Notes: generated from the sequence alone by a model not told the origin. 64,000 nt of DNA from Candidatus Kuenenia stuttgartensis (GCA_945860915.1 CAMARR010000001.1:223277-287276); one strand, 5' to 3'. Shown: positions 9,235 to 18,506, numbered from the stretch's first letter. Numbers and translations are program-made.

Positions 9235-10151
9235 TTTACCAACCTCTTGAACAAAGCCTCAAGATTGTCATCGGGAGCAGAGATCGACTCGACACACGCA
9301 TTCATTTCGTTGCAAACGGAGACCGCGTCCCGCATCAGGTTCGTTGCACTGTCGGACGCAATTCTGACCGCGCCCTCGGGCGTGACTTCAACGCTTCGTA
9401 CGTGTGGCGCCTTAAGAATCATCGCGCCGAAATCACGAGGGCGATCGAGTCGCAATTCTAGCGTGAAGGCTGCATCAGACAGGCAGGATCTCAAGTGGGC
9501 AACAGAACCCTCGGCGAGAATCATCCCCTTGTGAATCATGACGACATGCGAAGCCGCTGCTTCAACCTCGTGCAGAATATGACTTGAGAACAAGACCGAC
9601 CGGCCGGCGGACGCCCATGACCGCATGAGATCCAGAACGGCCCGCCGTGCCACGGGGTCAAGTCCCGTCATGGGTTCATCCAACACCAACAGCTTCGGCT
9701 CGTGCACCATCGCGGCGGCTAATCGAGTCCGTTGACGTTGTCCCTTCGAGAGACCTTCGCACGATCGATCTGCGTAGACATCGACGCCGGCCAGCGCGAG
9801 GGCTCGGTCGGCGCGGCCGATTGCTTCTGCACCCTTAAATCCATGAAGTCTTGAAACAAGCCTCACCGTTTCACGCGGCGTGAGGTCGTCATGCAGGGCG
9901 TCGTCTTCTGAGCAATAGCCCACATCGCGAAACACTGAAGCCTCTCGCACCGGATCCTTCCCGTACACCGAGACGCGGCCCGATGACGGCACAATCTGCC
10001 CCGTCAGGAGCCGAAGGAACGTCGACTTTCCGGCGCCGTTTGGACCGAGAAGGCCGACGATGCCATGAGGAACATCAATCGAAACGTTGGCAAGTCCGAG
10101 CACCGTCCCGTACCACCGCGACACTCCGGAGAATGTAACCGTCCCGCTCAT
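9231..10151 (-). CDS. ABC transporter ATP-binding protein, second pair
   Basis: 306-residue ABC ATPase with all catalytic motifs: Walker A GPNGAGKSTF, signature GLSKGQRQR, Walker B LLVLDEPMTGLDP and H-loop SSHILHE. A C-terminal extension of about 80 residues follows, typical of ABC-2 exporters. The ATG at 10151 is chosen because it overlaps the stop of the upstream permease as ATGA; a longer reading to 10214 adds only non-conserved residues. It energises the permease at 8464-9234. Compare the degenerate ATPase-like protein at 49362-50033. Confidence 0.9.
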   Translation of the reverse strand: MSGTVTFSGVSRWYGTVLGLANVSIDVPHGIVGLLGPNGAGKSTFLRLLTGQIVPSSGRVSVYGKDPVREASVFRDVGYCSEDDALHDDLTPRETVRLVSRLHGFKGAEAIGRADRALALAGVDVYADRSCEGLSKGQRQRTRLAAAMVHEPKLLVLDEPMTGLDPVARRAVLDLMRSWASAGRSVLFSSHILHEVEAAASHVVMIHKGMILAEGSVAHLRSCLSDAAFTLELRLDRPRDFGAMILKAPHVRSVEVTPEGAVRIASDSATNLMRDAVSVCNEMNACVESISAPDDNLEALFKRLVK

Positions 10152-11044
10152 GCGAGAATCCCCCGTCGCAGCCGTCGATAGAGCGCGAATCCTGCCAATC
10201 CGAAGTAAACACAAAGAGCAGCCATAGCAGCAAATGGGTCTTCAGCTCCGTCCGGAACCGAGTTGGGCAATCCGATAATCCACGCAGCCACGGTAAGCAC
10301 GTCGTGCCTGAAACTGATGTAGGCAAACTCTGGTGTGTCCGTCGCGAGAGAAAGAACGTTCCCCGCAAGAAAGGTGAAAAACGTAAGGGTAAACCAAGCA
10401 ATCACTGCAAATCGGGCGCTTTTCCCAATGGAAGAGACACCGACGGCCAACGCGGCAAAGGCGAAAACGACCCATAGAGCGGCAAGAAGCGTATAGAGGC
10501 CTAGCGGTTTCGCGTGTTGAAAACATCCAGGCAACAGAGCCCACGCGGATACGATGACAAGAGTTAGCGGCAATACTTCGACGATGAAAAGCCCTCGCAT
10601 GATGGTCAGGAGTTTGCCCAAGGCATACGTAAGCGGCGAAATTGGCCTCGATAGATACATGTCAAGGGCATGCTTCGAGACATCCTCCGAGACAATCGGT
10701 GCGCCTTTGAAGGCGGCGAGGAAGGTGACGAACCAAAGCTGTAGGTCCAACAAGAAACGAATGGCCGGCGCCGCACCGACGGTCCACCCGTCGTTGTCAG
10801 TTGAGGTGATTTGGGCAAGCTGACGGGCGAGGTTATTGCCAACGCCATCCGCCATTTCCTGCGATAGATACATGATAAAGATGATGATCGCCGCCGGGAA
10901 AAAGGACGGAACTGTGATCATCCACGCAAGCTTCGACCTGTAGGCAAGGCGAAACCCATACGAGGAAATGGCCCACGCCTGATTTCGTGGTTTTCCTTGG
11001 GGCCGTTCAGCCATGCGCTTGTAGACCAGTTCATGGACTGGCAT
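10148..11044 (-). CDS. ABC-2 type permease, first pair
   Basis: 298-residue integral membrane protein with about six hydrophobic segments, including WMITVPSFFPAAIIIF near the N-terminus and ALCVYFGLAGFALY near the end. The second ATG (11044) is preferred: a textbook GGAGG lies about 7 bases before it, while the ATG at 11056 would place that sequence inside the gene. It overlaps the end of the upstream ATPase gene by 14 bases and couples by ATGA to the next ATPase gene. It is probably one half of an exporter with the ATPase at 11031-11981. Confidence 0.78.
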   Translation of the reverse strand: MPVHELVYKRMAERPQGKPRNQAWAISSYGFRLAYRSKLAWMITVPSFFPAAIIIFIMYLSQEMADGVGNNLARQLAQITSTDNDGWTVGAAPAIRFLLDLQLWFVTFLAAFKGAPIVSEDVSKHALDMYLSRPISPLTYALGKLLTIMRGLFIVEVLPLTLVIVSAWALLPGCFQHAKPLGLYTLLAALWVVFAFAALAVGVSSIGKSARFAVIAWFTLTFFTFLAGNVLSLATDTPEFAYISFRHDVLTVAAWIIGLPNSVPDGAEDPFAAMAALCVYFGLAGFALYRRLRRGILA

Positions 11045-11981
11045 GACTACCTCCATTGCCCTGCGCTGCGGTGCCTACTGCTTCAAGGAATACTTCCTCG
11101 AGCGATCGGTCTGCGGCTTCGAGCCTGCGGATCCCGGTCCGAGTAAGCGCCGCAGCTGAGATGATCACAGCGTTTGTTGCGCCTTCGGGGATCGTCACGA
11201 TCAAAAGTCCGTTGAGTGCGTCGACGCGAGCCGTAACTCCGTGAGCAGCGAGAGCATCCAAGAATGGAGCCGGGGGGCCGTCAATTTCGACACGTCGCAG
11301 CGAGTCAGCCCCCTTCTTGAGATTGATAACCGAGTCATGTCTCAACGCGCGACCTTGTCCGACGACCAGAACATCGCGGCAGGTTGCCTCGACGTCGGGA
11401 AGCAAGTGTGTTGAAAGCAACACGGAGACGCCCTCCGAAGCCACGCGGGTCACCAGACTCAGAAACTCAGACCGACCGCTTGGGTCGAGTCCGTTTGTTG
11501 GTTCGTCGAGGACAAGAACATCCGGGTCGTGGGCTAGTGCGGCCGCCAGCTTGACCCGCTGGCGCAAGCCGGTGGAGAAACCATCGACGGCGCGATAGCG
11601 AACTTCTCCGAGTCCACAGTAGGTCAACGTCTCGTGGGCCCTTCGAAATGCCAAGTCGTTCGGCAACCCAGCGAGTTCCCCGCACATTGCGACCGTGTCG
11701 AGGGCCGTAAGCCCAGGGATGTGGCAATCACGTTCGGGCATGAATCCCACACGACGACGCACAATGGGCCCCGTCGTCGCATCGACACCCAACGTAGTGA
11801 TTCGTCCGGAAGTCGGAGGCAAGAGTCCAAGCAACGCTTTGAGGAACGTTGATTTCCCAGCGCCATTCGGGCCGAGGATACCAGTAGTCCCACGCGGGAT
11901 TCGACACGAGAATCCGTCGAGGGCCATCGTAGTACCGAACTGAATCACCACATCCGTGGCTTCGACAACCAAGTCCGACAT
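11031..11981 (-). CDS. ABC transporter ATP-binding protein, first pair
   Basis: 316-residue ABC ATPase, first gene of the four-gene ABC operon. Walker A is GPNGAGKSTF, the signature reads FSTGLRQR, Walker B is VLVLDEPTNGLDP, and the H-loop is STHLLPD. The DNA-side variant (STG instead of SGG) is common in ABC-2 exporter ATPases of the GldA/NatA type. The C-terminal part (about 220-300) is an accessory domain. The first 60 bases upstream are shared with the divergent GT2 gene, so both promoters must lie there. Substrate unknown. Confidence 0.9.
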   Translation of the reverse strand: MSDLVVEATDVVIQFGTTMALDGFSCRIPRGTTGILGPNGAGKSTFLKALLGLLPPTSGRITTLGVDATTGPIVRRRVGFMPERDCHIPGLTALDTVAMCGELAGLPNDLAFRRAHETLTYCGLGEVRYRAVDGFSTGLRQRVKLAAALAHDPDVLVLDEPTNGLDPSGRSEFLSLVTRVASEGVSVLLSTHLLPDVEATCRDVLVVGQGRALRHDSVINLKKGADSLRRVEIDGPPAPFLDALAAHGVTARVDALNGLLIVTIPEGATNAVIISAAALTRTGIRRLEAADRSLEEVFLEAVGTAAQGNGGSHASP

Positions 11982-12046
11982 GATCGGGATAATAACAGGG
12001 CGCGCAATCGCTTGCGTCCCCGGTGAGCGCGGTCAAACATGTCGCC

Positions 12047-12766
12047 ATGTTCGCTCCCTCGACAACTGTCGTGATTCCATGCTTCAACGAGGCTCCAGGG
12101 ATCGGCGACCTCATTGACGAGGTCCTTAGCTCGATCCCGCAAGCAAGCATCGTCATCATTGACGACAACTCACCCGATGGAACGGCCGAGGTAGCAGCCT
12201 CGCGGGGATCGCGGGTGACGGTCATCCGACGCGAGGGACGATTAGGACTCGCCTCGGCCATTCACGCTGGCCTGAAGGCCGCATCGACAGAAGTGGTCAT
12301 CGTCATGGACGGAGACGGATCCCACGAGCCGAAGGACGCTCTCCGACTCATCGATACCCTTCGCGATGCGGATCTAGCGGTTGGGTCACGCTGGATGAAA
12401 GGCGGTACGGCTCCCGGCCTGACGATGCCGCGTACGGCTTGGTCACGTGGCGCCAACTCGCTAGTCGATCTGGTGCTGGGCTATCACATCAACGACTGGA
12501 CGGCCGGGTTCTTCGCCATCCGCGGGGCTGCGATCCCGAGGTTAACGAAGACACCCCCTCAAGCTCGGGGCTGGGCGGGATCACTTGAAATCAAGTTTCG
12601 TGCCCTATGCTTAGGCCTGACTCTCGTTGAGATTCCGGTCACCTTTGGTCGTCGGCGACATGGGACGTCGAAACTCAGAATTCGAGATATGGTTGAGTCT
12701 CTAGTTGACCTATTCGCCATCCTGCGCAATCGCTCCGACGTTACCGAGCACGACGACGGCGCATGA
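12047..12766 (+). CDS. GT2 glycosyltransferase, dolichol-phosphate mannose synthase-like
   Basis: GT-A glycosyltransferase of family 2. The N-terminal nucleotide-binding strand reads TVVIPCFNEAPGI, followed by IIDDNSPDGT and the metal-binding VMDGDGSHEP, the pattern of polyprenyl-phosphate mannose/glucose synthases. There is no C-terminal membrane pair, so it is the short DPM1-like form of 239 residues. The family moves a sugar from an NDP donor to undecaprenyl phosphate. The start is uncertain: ATG 12047 is given, but a GTG at 12023 in frame is possible and neither has a good ribosome-binding site. Its 3' end overlaps the convergent PepSY-protein gene by 26 bases. Confidence 0.85.
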   Translation: MFAPSTTVVIPCFNEAPGIGDLIDEVLSSIPQASIVIIDDNSPDGTAEVAASRGSRVTVIRREGRLGLASAIHAGLKAASTEVVIVMDGDGSHEPKDALRLIDTLRDADLAVGSRWMKGGTAPGLTMPRTAWSRGANSLVDLVLGYHINDWTAGFFAIRGAAIPRLTKTPPQARGWAGSLEIKFRALCLGLTLVEIPVTFGRRRHGTSKLRIRDMVESLVDLFAILRNRSDVTEHDDGA

Positions 12767-13250
12767 TCCACGGAAGCAACAAGAGTCGGATCCCAGACGC
12801 CCAAAGCAGAAAAACCAATACGCCAACTGGAAGAAACAAGCCGAGCTTGGTCCAATTCCCGGCGAAGAATGATCCATCATGGATCGACTCAAGAAAATCC
12901 GAACGTCGAACGGCAACTTGAAGAATCCTACCGGTCCCGAGGTCGAGCTGAGCTTCTCGGTCCTCCGTCAGCTTGAACTTCACGATTCCCGTGGAAGGTC
13001 GGATCTCACAGCGTGCGATATCTGACCAACCTGTCACGCGTAGTTCTGGATTGGCCTTCAATTCGGCGAGCATGACGTCGAGTCCCACCATCGGCGTATT
13101 TGAAGTCCCGGTTAGCTCTTTAGGCTGTACCCAAGCCCATTGCTTCTTCACCTGCAGCAGCACTCCAGTCACAATGATGAAAAGAAACGGAATGGCGACA
13201 ATCACGGCAATCCGCGAGTGCCATCGACGATTTTTTGAATCAAAATTCAT
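12741..13250 (-). CDS. PepSY-associated transmembrane protein
   Basis: 169-residue inner-membrane protein. RRWHSRIAVIVAIPFLF starts the first membrane helix (about 9-32), a PepSY-like periplasmic segment follows (about 60-115, with FKLTEDREAQLDLGTGRI), then a second helix (about 138-160) and a basic tail. The HSRI opening resembles PepSY_TM proteins, in which the His is often a haem or metal ligand. It follows the methyltransferase gene directly. The role is unknown; homologues are often linked to iron or siderophore reduction. Confidence 0.68.
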   Translation of the reverse strand: MNFDSKNRRWHSRIAVIVAIPFLFIIVTGVLLQVKKQWAWVQPKELTGTSNTPMVGLDVMLAELKANPELRVTGWSDIARCEIRPSTGIVKFKLTEDREAQLDLGTGRILQVAVRRSDFLESIHDGSFFAGNWTKLGLFLPVGVLVFLLWASGIRLLLLPWIMRRRRAR

Positions 13251-14063
13251 TCAGGACCCACTCGTCTTGGGCTTCTTCCAAACCACCTGCAAATGATGAG
13301 CACGGCCAAGTCCATATGCCGTGTTTCCGAGCTTGGCTTCCAGTTCAATCAGCTTTCGTCGGCGTTCTCGATCAGTGAGCCATGGATGATTGTCACGAAG
13401 ATGAAAAACCGTTTTGCCGATGACATCAACCGTGTCTAGTCCCGCTGCGTCTCCGATCTTGCGGAGTTCGTCCGGTAGGAAGGCGTGAATCGGAAATCGC
13501 TCGTCCTTCTTGTCGGCAAGCCAGTCCGAATCTCCGGTCCTTAAGAATGACTCGAGTCCCTCGAGATCGTCGCGCGAGAAGAAGGGGTCTACCCCGCCGA
13601 ATCGGCTGTCCACACTACAAATCGCCGTTCCGCCTGGAAGAAGCACCCGCGCAATATTCTTCATGGCGCGTCTTACGTCGGAAACGAATGACAATGGGTC
13701 TCCCTGCGCCGTAAGAAACGAATAAGAACCTGACTCGTGGCCCTCAAGATGCTCCAAGTCAGACTTCAAGTATGTGGCAGGTCGGCCGGGGAACTCTGTC
13801 AGATTCAGTCGCTCGGCACGATCGAGCATGCCTTGCGAAAGATCGCTGAAGACAACGCGATACCCAGACTCCATCAACTTGCGACCATAGAGCCCAGTGC
13901 CACAGCCCGCATCCAAAACGGGTTTGCCTAAATCCGACGGTAGGAATCTCTTGATGTGACGCCAGCCCACTTCTAGGTAGTAGGCCCAATACGCGTCCTT
14001 GGCGTAGATGTCGTCGTAGCGCGGTGCGACGCGATCGTGGTATCTCTCGTTGGGGCCCTTCAT
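13251..14063 (-). CDS. Class I SAM-dependent methyltransferase
   Basis: 270-residue Rossmann-fold methyltransferase. Motif I is VLDAGCGTGLYG (about residues 48-59), motif II VVFSDLSQGMLD, and a post-I acidic region follows; a central insertion (about 140-190) may bind the acceptor. The start YHDRVAPRYDDIYAKD is typical of UbiE/BioC-like small-molecule methyltransferases. The stop is immediately followed by the start of the PepSY gene, suggesting one transcript. The acceptor cannot be named. Confidence 0.8.
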   Translation of the reverse strand: MKGPNERYHDRVAPRYDDIYAKDAYWAYYLEVGWRHIKRFLPSDLGKPVLDAGCGTGLYGRKLMESGYRVVFSDLSQGMLDRAERLNLTEFPGRPATYLKSDLEHLEGHESGSYSFLTAQGDPLSFVSDVRRAMKNIARVLLPGGTAICSVDSRFGGVDPFFSRDDLEGLESFLRTGDSDWLADKKDERFPIHAFLPDELRKIGDAAGLDTVDVIGKTVFHLRDNHPWLTDRERRRKLIELEAKLGNTAYGLGRAHHLQVVWKKPKTSGS

Positions 14064-14094
14064 GCGGCGACGAGATTACCGCACGGGGCGAGGG

Positions 14095-14853
14095 TCAGCG
14101 GACTTTGGGAACAGGAAACGACTGCGCGAGATCTGCCAGATGCTGTTCGCACGCCGCACGCTGGGCCAACGGCGCCGAGTATCCCATTCCTAACGCGCGT
14201 CCGTCGGGCAGGACTGCGAAGGCAACCGCGACCACGCCGTCACCGTGGGAGGTGGAAGTCTCAACGCGCCTAAGTGCAACGTCACGACCCATGACACGGA
14301 TTGTCCCCATGGGCCCAGCGCGAGACGGACACTCCGAAGCGGTCAACCGCCCTATGAGTAGCGATTCGAGGCGCTCGGTGACAGACTGCGCTCCCTCGAT
14401 CGGGATACTTGAACGATCTTGGATGAACAGAAATAGCGCCGGATCGACACCCGCTCGGGCCGTGAGCGATGAAGGAGGCGATATGCGCCATGCCACCGCT
14501 CCTTCGCCGACTTCCACATGATGTGCGCGCCATTTCCTCGGGGCCAATAGCGTCTGCCCGGAGGAGGTTGACAGGGAATCGCAGCGCTCAGCAAGGCCCT
14601 TGAGCACCGCCATGGGGTCATCGCCCTTTGGAAATTGGGCGAGGAAGGACGGTGACGCCCCGGCCAATGAGAGTTCATCGAGGGCATCGAGCGACACCGG
14701 AGAGAATCCGCCAAGGCGCACCCCGACGGCCGTGATATCGGATTCGGGGACTCCGATCTCTAGAAGCTTGATCGCCTCGTCCGCCGTAAGTGGCCGCCGC
14801 TGTCCCAAAACGGGACAGACCAACAGCAAGGCGATTAACACGCAACGACGCAT
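14095..14853 (-). CDS. Secreted protein of unknown function
   Basis: I do not recognise this protein. It has an N-terminal signal peptide (MRRCVLIALLLVCPVLGQ) with likely cleavage after about residue 17, then a helical segment (LTADEAIKLLEIGVPESDI) recalling the short N-terminal repeats of some secreted planctomycete proteins, then about 170 residues with no motif. The ATG at 14853 is chosen because it starts directly at the signal peptide; an in-frame ATG at 14877 would add 8 residues. It has its own promoter region, divergent from the BtpA-family gene. Periplasmic or outer-membrane associated. Confidence 0.6.
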   Translation of the reverse strand: MRRCVLIALLLVCPVLGQRRPLTADEAIKLLEIGVPESDITAVGVRLGGFSPVSLDALDELSLAGASPSFLAQFPKGDDPMAVLKGLAERCDSLSTSSGQTLLAPRKWRAHHVEVGEGAVAWRISPPSSLTARAGVDPALFLFIQDRSSIPIEGAQSVTERLESLLIGRLTASECPSRAGPMGTIRVMGRDVALRRVETSTSHGDGVVAVAFAVLPDGRALGMGYSAPLAQRAACEQHLADLAQSFPVPKVR

Positions 14854-14948
14854 CAGGAGAATCCCCATAGATTGCATTCTCGGAATGTCATCTCTTCGCT
14901 TGAATCAACCGATTGGCTTCCCGCCCGATGAAAGGCTACTTTCGGGGC

Positions 14949-15761
14949 ATGATTCGTCTCGAAAGACCCATGCCTATCGTGGGAATGATCCACCTCCTTC
15001 CCCTTCCGGGCGCTCCCAACGGGGGCGCGTCCTTTCAACAAGTTCTTGCACGAGCGCGGCACGAAGCCGTGATCTACCGTCGCACGGGGATCGACGCTCT
15101 CATGATTGAGAATCATGGTGACATCCCGTTCGCAAAGGACACGTCTTCACCTCACGTCGCGGCGGTCATGGGCACGATCGCATTCGCATTGTCGGAGGAA
15201 TTTCGATGCCCAATCGGAATCAACATTCTCCGGAACGACGCAATTGCGGCGCTTGGAGCATCGGTCCCCGCGTCGGCGTCCTTCGTCCGCGTCAATGTGC
15301 TGTCAGGCGTTACAGCGACTGATCAGGGATTGATTGAAGGCCGAGGAGACGCTGTCATCGCCTACCGTCGTTTGCTCGGTCTCAAGACTGAGATCTGGGC
15401 AGACGCGCATGTTAAGTATGGAACTCCACTGTATTCGCCGGGGCTGGCGACGATTGTCGAGTCACTAGCCCACCGAGGCGGAGCGGATCGGATCCTCATC
15501 ACCGGCACGACCACGGGCCGTGCGCCAGACGCCGAAACAGTTGCGCTCGCGAAGGCGGCGGCAGGAGTGGTTCCTGTCCTGATCGCAAGCGGTCTCAACT
15601 GCGACAATGTCAACAGCCTCCTTCCCCTTTGCGATGGTGCCATCGTCGGTTCCGCATTTCGGCACGAAAGCAAGGTGGAAAACGAGATTGAGCCCGCCCT
15701 CGTGACGGACTTCATGCACCAGGTTCGCGCCGTCCGGCGCGACAAGCGCGTGGCCGTCTGA
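14949..15761 (+). CDS. BtpA-family TIM-barrel protein
   Basis: 270-residue BtpA/SgcQ-family protein. It matches the family from its first residues: IVGMIHLLPLPGAPN, then GIDALMIENHGDIPF, GTIAFALSEEF, GINILRNDAIAALG and the C-terminal phosphate-binding IASGLNCDNVNSLLPLCDGAIVGSAF. Cyanobacterial BtpA supports photosystem I accumulation; in heterotrophs the function is unknown and thought to be a phosphosugar- or nucleoside-related aldolase or phosphatase role. GGGG just before ATG 14949 serves as a weak Shine-Dalgarno; ATG 14928 is an alternative start. It is followed 38 bases on by the cupin gene, same strand. Confidence 0.88.
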   Translation: MIRLERPMPIVGMIHLLPLPGAPNGGASFQQVLARARHEAVIYRRTGIDALMIENHGDIPFAKDTSSPHVAAVMGTIAFALSEEFRCPIGINILRNDAIAALGASVPASASFVRVNVLSGVTATDQGLIEGRGDAVIAYRRLLGLKTEIWADAHVKYGTPLYSPGLATIVESLAHRGGADRILITGTTTGRAPDAETVALAKAAAGVVPVLIASGLNCDNVNSLLPLCDGAIVGSAFRHESKVENEIEPALVTDFMHQVRAVRRDKRVAV

Positions 15762-15799
15762 ACAATTCCAACACCCCGACCGGCTAACATGGCTTTCCT

Positions 15800-16429
15800 A
15801 TGACGACTCCTGCCGACACCTTCAACGAGCACGCATACGACCTTCAAATGTACGTCCATGACGTCACTTCGATTTTTGATCGCAGGCTCTCGCTTGAGGA
15901 AAACGTACGCCTCGTTGCGCAATGCAAGCGTCGACTCGTCACGAGCGGTGCGCCTATTCCCGCTGCTCTTGCCAGTCAACATCCAACGGCCCCGTACACC
16001 CGCAACCTCGCGCACGTCGATCCTGAGCAACGCTTTGTTGTGATCGTTCTTGTGTGGGGTGGCTTCCAAGAGACGACGGTTCATGATCATCTGAACTGGT
16101 GCGTCGTCGGTGTTCATACGGGCACAGCGCATGTCACGGATTTTGATCGGATCGACGACGAGTCGATTGCAGGCAGGGCCGAACTCGTCATCAGAGGTTC
16201 TGCCATGGCCGCAGCGGGCGCAACCATGGCGCTGCTCCCGCCATCGCGTTCAAACATTCACAAGATGACAAACGCGACTAGATCACAGATGATTTCGATT
16301 CACACCTACGGTGACCCGGGCACCAAAGCCAGCGTTTTTAATCCACGCAGCGGGACGAATGAGGTCATCGAAATGCAATTCCACAATCTGTCACCCAACG
16401 AAGATCCGAAGTCACGTCGGTTCAACTAG
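15800..16429 (+). CDS. Cysteine dioxygenase-like cupin
   Basis: 209-residue cupin of the cysteine-dioxygenase type. The iron ligands expected for the family are present as HDH (His95, His97) and a third His near residue 154 (SRSNIHKMTN). Trp100 and Cys101 follow the first pair, and the strand YTRNLAH at 66-72 precedes them, as in CDO proteins. It would oxidise a thiol such as cysteine, 3-mercaptopropionate or a similar compound to a sulfinate with O2. The Arg that binds the carboxylate is not certain, so the substrate is open. It sits behind the BtpA-family gene. No ribosome-binding site decides the start. Confidence 0.72.
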   Translation: MTTPADTFNEHAYDLQMYVHDVTSIFDRRLSLEENVRLVAQCKRRLVTSGAPIPAALASQHPTAPYTRNLAHVDPEQRFVVIVLVWGGFQETTVHDHLNWCVVGVHTGTAHVTDFDRIDDESIAGRAELVIRGSAMAAAGATMALLPPSRSNIHKMTNATRSQMISIHTYGDPGTKASVFNPRSGTNEVIEMQFHNLSPNEDPKSRRFN

Positions 16430-16445
16430 AACGAAGAGCGATCGC

Positions 16446-16658
16446 TCACGCGTCGTTATATTCTTCCAACCACGCCATTTGAATGGACTCGAGAATCCCC
16501 TCATTGGATGCTTTGGGCTCGCCACTGAACCCCGGAAGCGCGAGTACCATCGCGTGTAATTCGGTAAACCGAACGACCAGAGGATTAACCCCCGGGTGCT
16601 GCTCGCAAAGCAAGATGCCGATGTCTTCGCTATCTCTCCACCCCAACGTCCGAGCCAT
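16446..16658 (-). CDS. iscX: Fe-S assembly protein IscX
   Basis: 70-residue acidic protein, last gene of the isc operon. It aligns with IscX/YfhJ from end to end: a W-x-D-S-x-D-I-G opening (WRDSEDIG), P-G-V-N-P-x-x-V-R-F-T-E-L-H (PGVNPLVVRFTELH), a PxASNEGILE segment and the closing W-L-E-E-Y. IscX binds IscS and iron and modulates cluster assembly in competition with frataxin. CGGAG lies before the ATG, 22 bases after the hscA stop. No cyaY (frataxin) gene is seen in the window. Confidence 0.92.
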   Translation of the reverse strand: MARTLGWRDSEDIGILLCEQHPGVNPLVVRFTELHAMVLALPGFSGEPKASNEGILESIQMAWLEEYNDA

Positions 16659-16679
16659 ACAATCTCCGTTCGTGAGGAG

Positions 16680-18506
16680 TCAATCCCCGTCGACGTTTTT
16701 CCCTGTGAGAAACGACGCGATGTTGCGATCCATCAAACGCTGAGCAACGGGGACCGTGACCGCATCGGCCGTCTCCATCGCGCGACGAATCGCTCGGTGA
16801 TCATCGGTCCCGATGGTCACTTCGAGTGCTCTAAGCACGGCGTCCACCTGAGAAGCCTCGTCGGGTGTGATCAACGTCGGGTCCTGTGCGATCACTTTGC
16901 GGGACTGCCTCAAGAGCTTCTCTCCCTCGACGCGTGCCTCAACAAGTAGTCGCGCCTCCAGATCCGCCGCTCCAAGCGTCATGCCTTCAATCAACATCCG
17001 CTCAACCATCTCGTCTGTCAGACCCGATGTGGGGCGGACGTCGACGTCGTGAGCAAGCCCGGTCTTCTTATCACGAGCCAACACGTTGAGAATGCCATTA
17101 GCATCAAGAGTGAAGATCACCTCCACCCGCGGGATACCGGCCGGCGCCGGAGCAATGCCCCTCAATTCGAAGCGCGCGAGACTCCTGTTGTCCTTCGCAA
17201 GTTCCCGCTCTCCTTGCAACACATGAACGAGCACAGCCCTCTGGCCATCGACGTGCGTCGTAAATTCCATGCCGACCGCCGTCGGAAGGGTTGAGTTACG
17301 CGGGATGATCTTCGCAACCACCCCACCCATTGTTTCAATTCCAAGTGAAAGCGGACTGACATCGAGAAGTGTGATTCCACGGCTCTCGCCAGTAATTACG
17401 GAGGCCTGAATCGCGGCGCCCATGGCAACAACCTCATCGGGATCGAGATCACTTCGAGGCGGCATGCCAAAGAATGCTTCGACGCGTTGTCGCACCAGCG
17501 GCATCCTCGTAGATCCGCCAACCAAGGCAACTGCGTCGAGGTCTGAAGTAGCGAGGCCCGAATCGCGAAGTGCGCGTCCCGACAACTTCAAAGTCCGTTC
17601 AATCACAGGTCGCGCAATGGACTCGACTTCGTCTCTGGTCAGGGTACCGGTCCACCGCAAACCGGCCTCGGGAATGTCGAGAGTAACGGAGACTTCGACG
17701 TCCGCAGAGAGCGCAATCTTTGCGTTCTCAGCGGCCGTTCGAGCCGCCTCTTCCACGCGGAGCGTGCGGTCGAACTGAGCCCCCTCAAGTTTGGCGCGCT
17801 CAAGGAGCCTGGCCGCAATGGCTGCGTCGATATCATCGCCACCTAGGCGCGTATCTCCATTGATTGCAAGCACCTCAAACAGGCCATCTTTGACTTTGAG
17901 AATACTCACGTCGAAGGTGCCGCCACCAAGGTCGTAGACTGCAATTTTGCCGGACGGGATCTTCTCTAGACCATAAGCCAGACAGGCCGCCGTGGGTTCA
18001 CTCAGGAGCCGCGCAACCTTGAGTCCGGCGAGACGTGCAGCGTCTCGAGTCGCCTGGCGTTCGCGGTCATCGAAGTACGCCGGCACGGTAATCACCGCAC
18101 GCTCCACCGAAACGCCTAGAGCAGCGGAAGCCCGGTCCTTGAGTTCTTTGAGAATAAGGGCGGATATCTCCGGGGGAGACAAAAGTCGATCTCCTACCCG
18201 GACCCGAGGGACGCCATCGCCGACATCGCTAATGGCATACGAGAGCCCCTCTACAAGAGCCTGCGCCTCCGCCACCGACTTCCCCATCATTCTCTTGATG
18301 GATGCAACGGTATCTCGGGCTCGCGCCACGCGGTCGCGCTTGGCGGCCTCACCGACGGTCACCGTGCTGTCGGTCTCTCCTCGCACGATCGACGGGCACA
18401 TCCGCGAACCCGTCGCGGGATCCGCGAGAACTTCGCCCCTGCCGCCGCGAAAAATCGCGACGAGACTGTTGGTCGTTCCAAGGTCGATTCCCACCATGCG
18501 GGTCAT
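16680..18506 (-). CDS. hscA: HscA, Hsp70-type Fe-S chaperone
   Basis: 608-residue specialised Hsp70. The ATPase domain opens MVGIDLGTTNSLVAIFRGG and contains VITVPAYFDDRERQATRDAARLAG-type and YDLGGGTFDVSILK motifs; the C-terminal substrate domain begins VTPLSLGIETMGG-like (DVSPLSLGIETMGG). HscA uses ATP to release clusters from IscU by binding its LPPVK motif. The length (608) fits HscA (about 616) and not DnaK. The ATG at 18506 is chosen: it overlaps the hscB stop as ATGA. The longer reading to 18572 lies inside hscB. Confidence 0.95.
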   Translation of the reverse strand: MTRMVGIDLGTTNSLVAIFRGGRGEVLADPATGSRMCPSIVRGETDSTVTVGEAAKRDRVARARDTVASIKRMMGKSVAEAQALVEGLSYAISDVGDGVPRVRVGDRLLSPPEISALILKELKDRASAALGVSVERAVITVPAYFDDRERQATRDAARLAGLKVARLLSEPTAACLAYGLEKIPSGKIAVYDLGGGTFDVSILKVKDGLFEVLAINGDTRLGGDDIDAAIAARLLERAKLEGAQFDRTLRVEEAARTAAENAKIALSADVEVSVTLDIPEAGLRWTGTLTRDEVESIARPVIERTLKLSGRALRDSGLATSDLDAVALVGGSTRMPLVRQRVEAFFGMPPRSDLDPDEVVAMGAAIQASVITGESRGITLLDVSPLSLGIETMGGVVAKIIPRNSTLPTAVGMEFTTHVDGQRAVLVHVLQGERELAKDNRSLARFELRGIAPAPAGIPRVEVIFTLDANGILNVLARDKKTGLAHDVDVRPTSGLTDEMVERMLIEGMTLGAADLEARLLVEARVEGEKLLRQSRKVIAQDPTLITPDEASQVDAVLRALEVTIGTDDHRAIRRAMETADAVTVPVAQRLMDRNIASFLTGKNVDGD

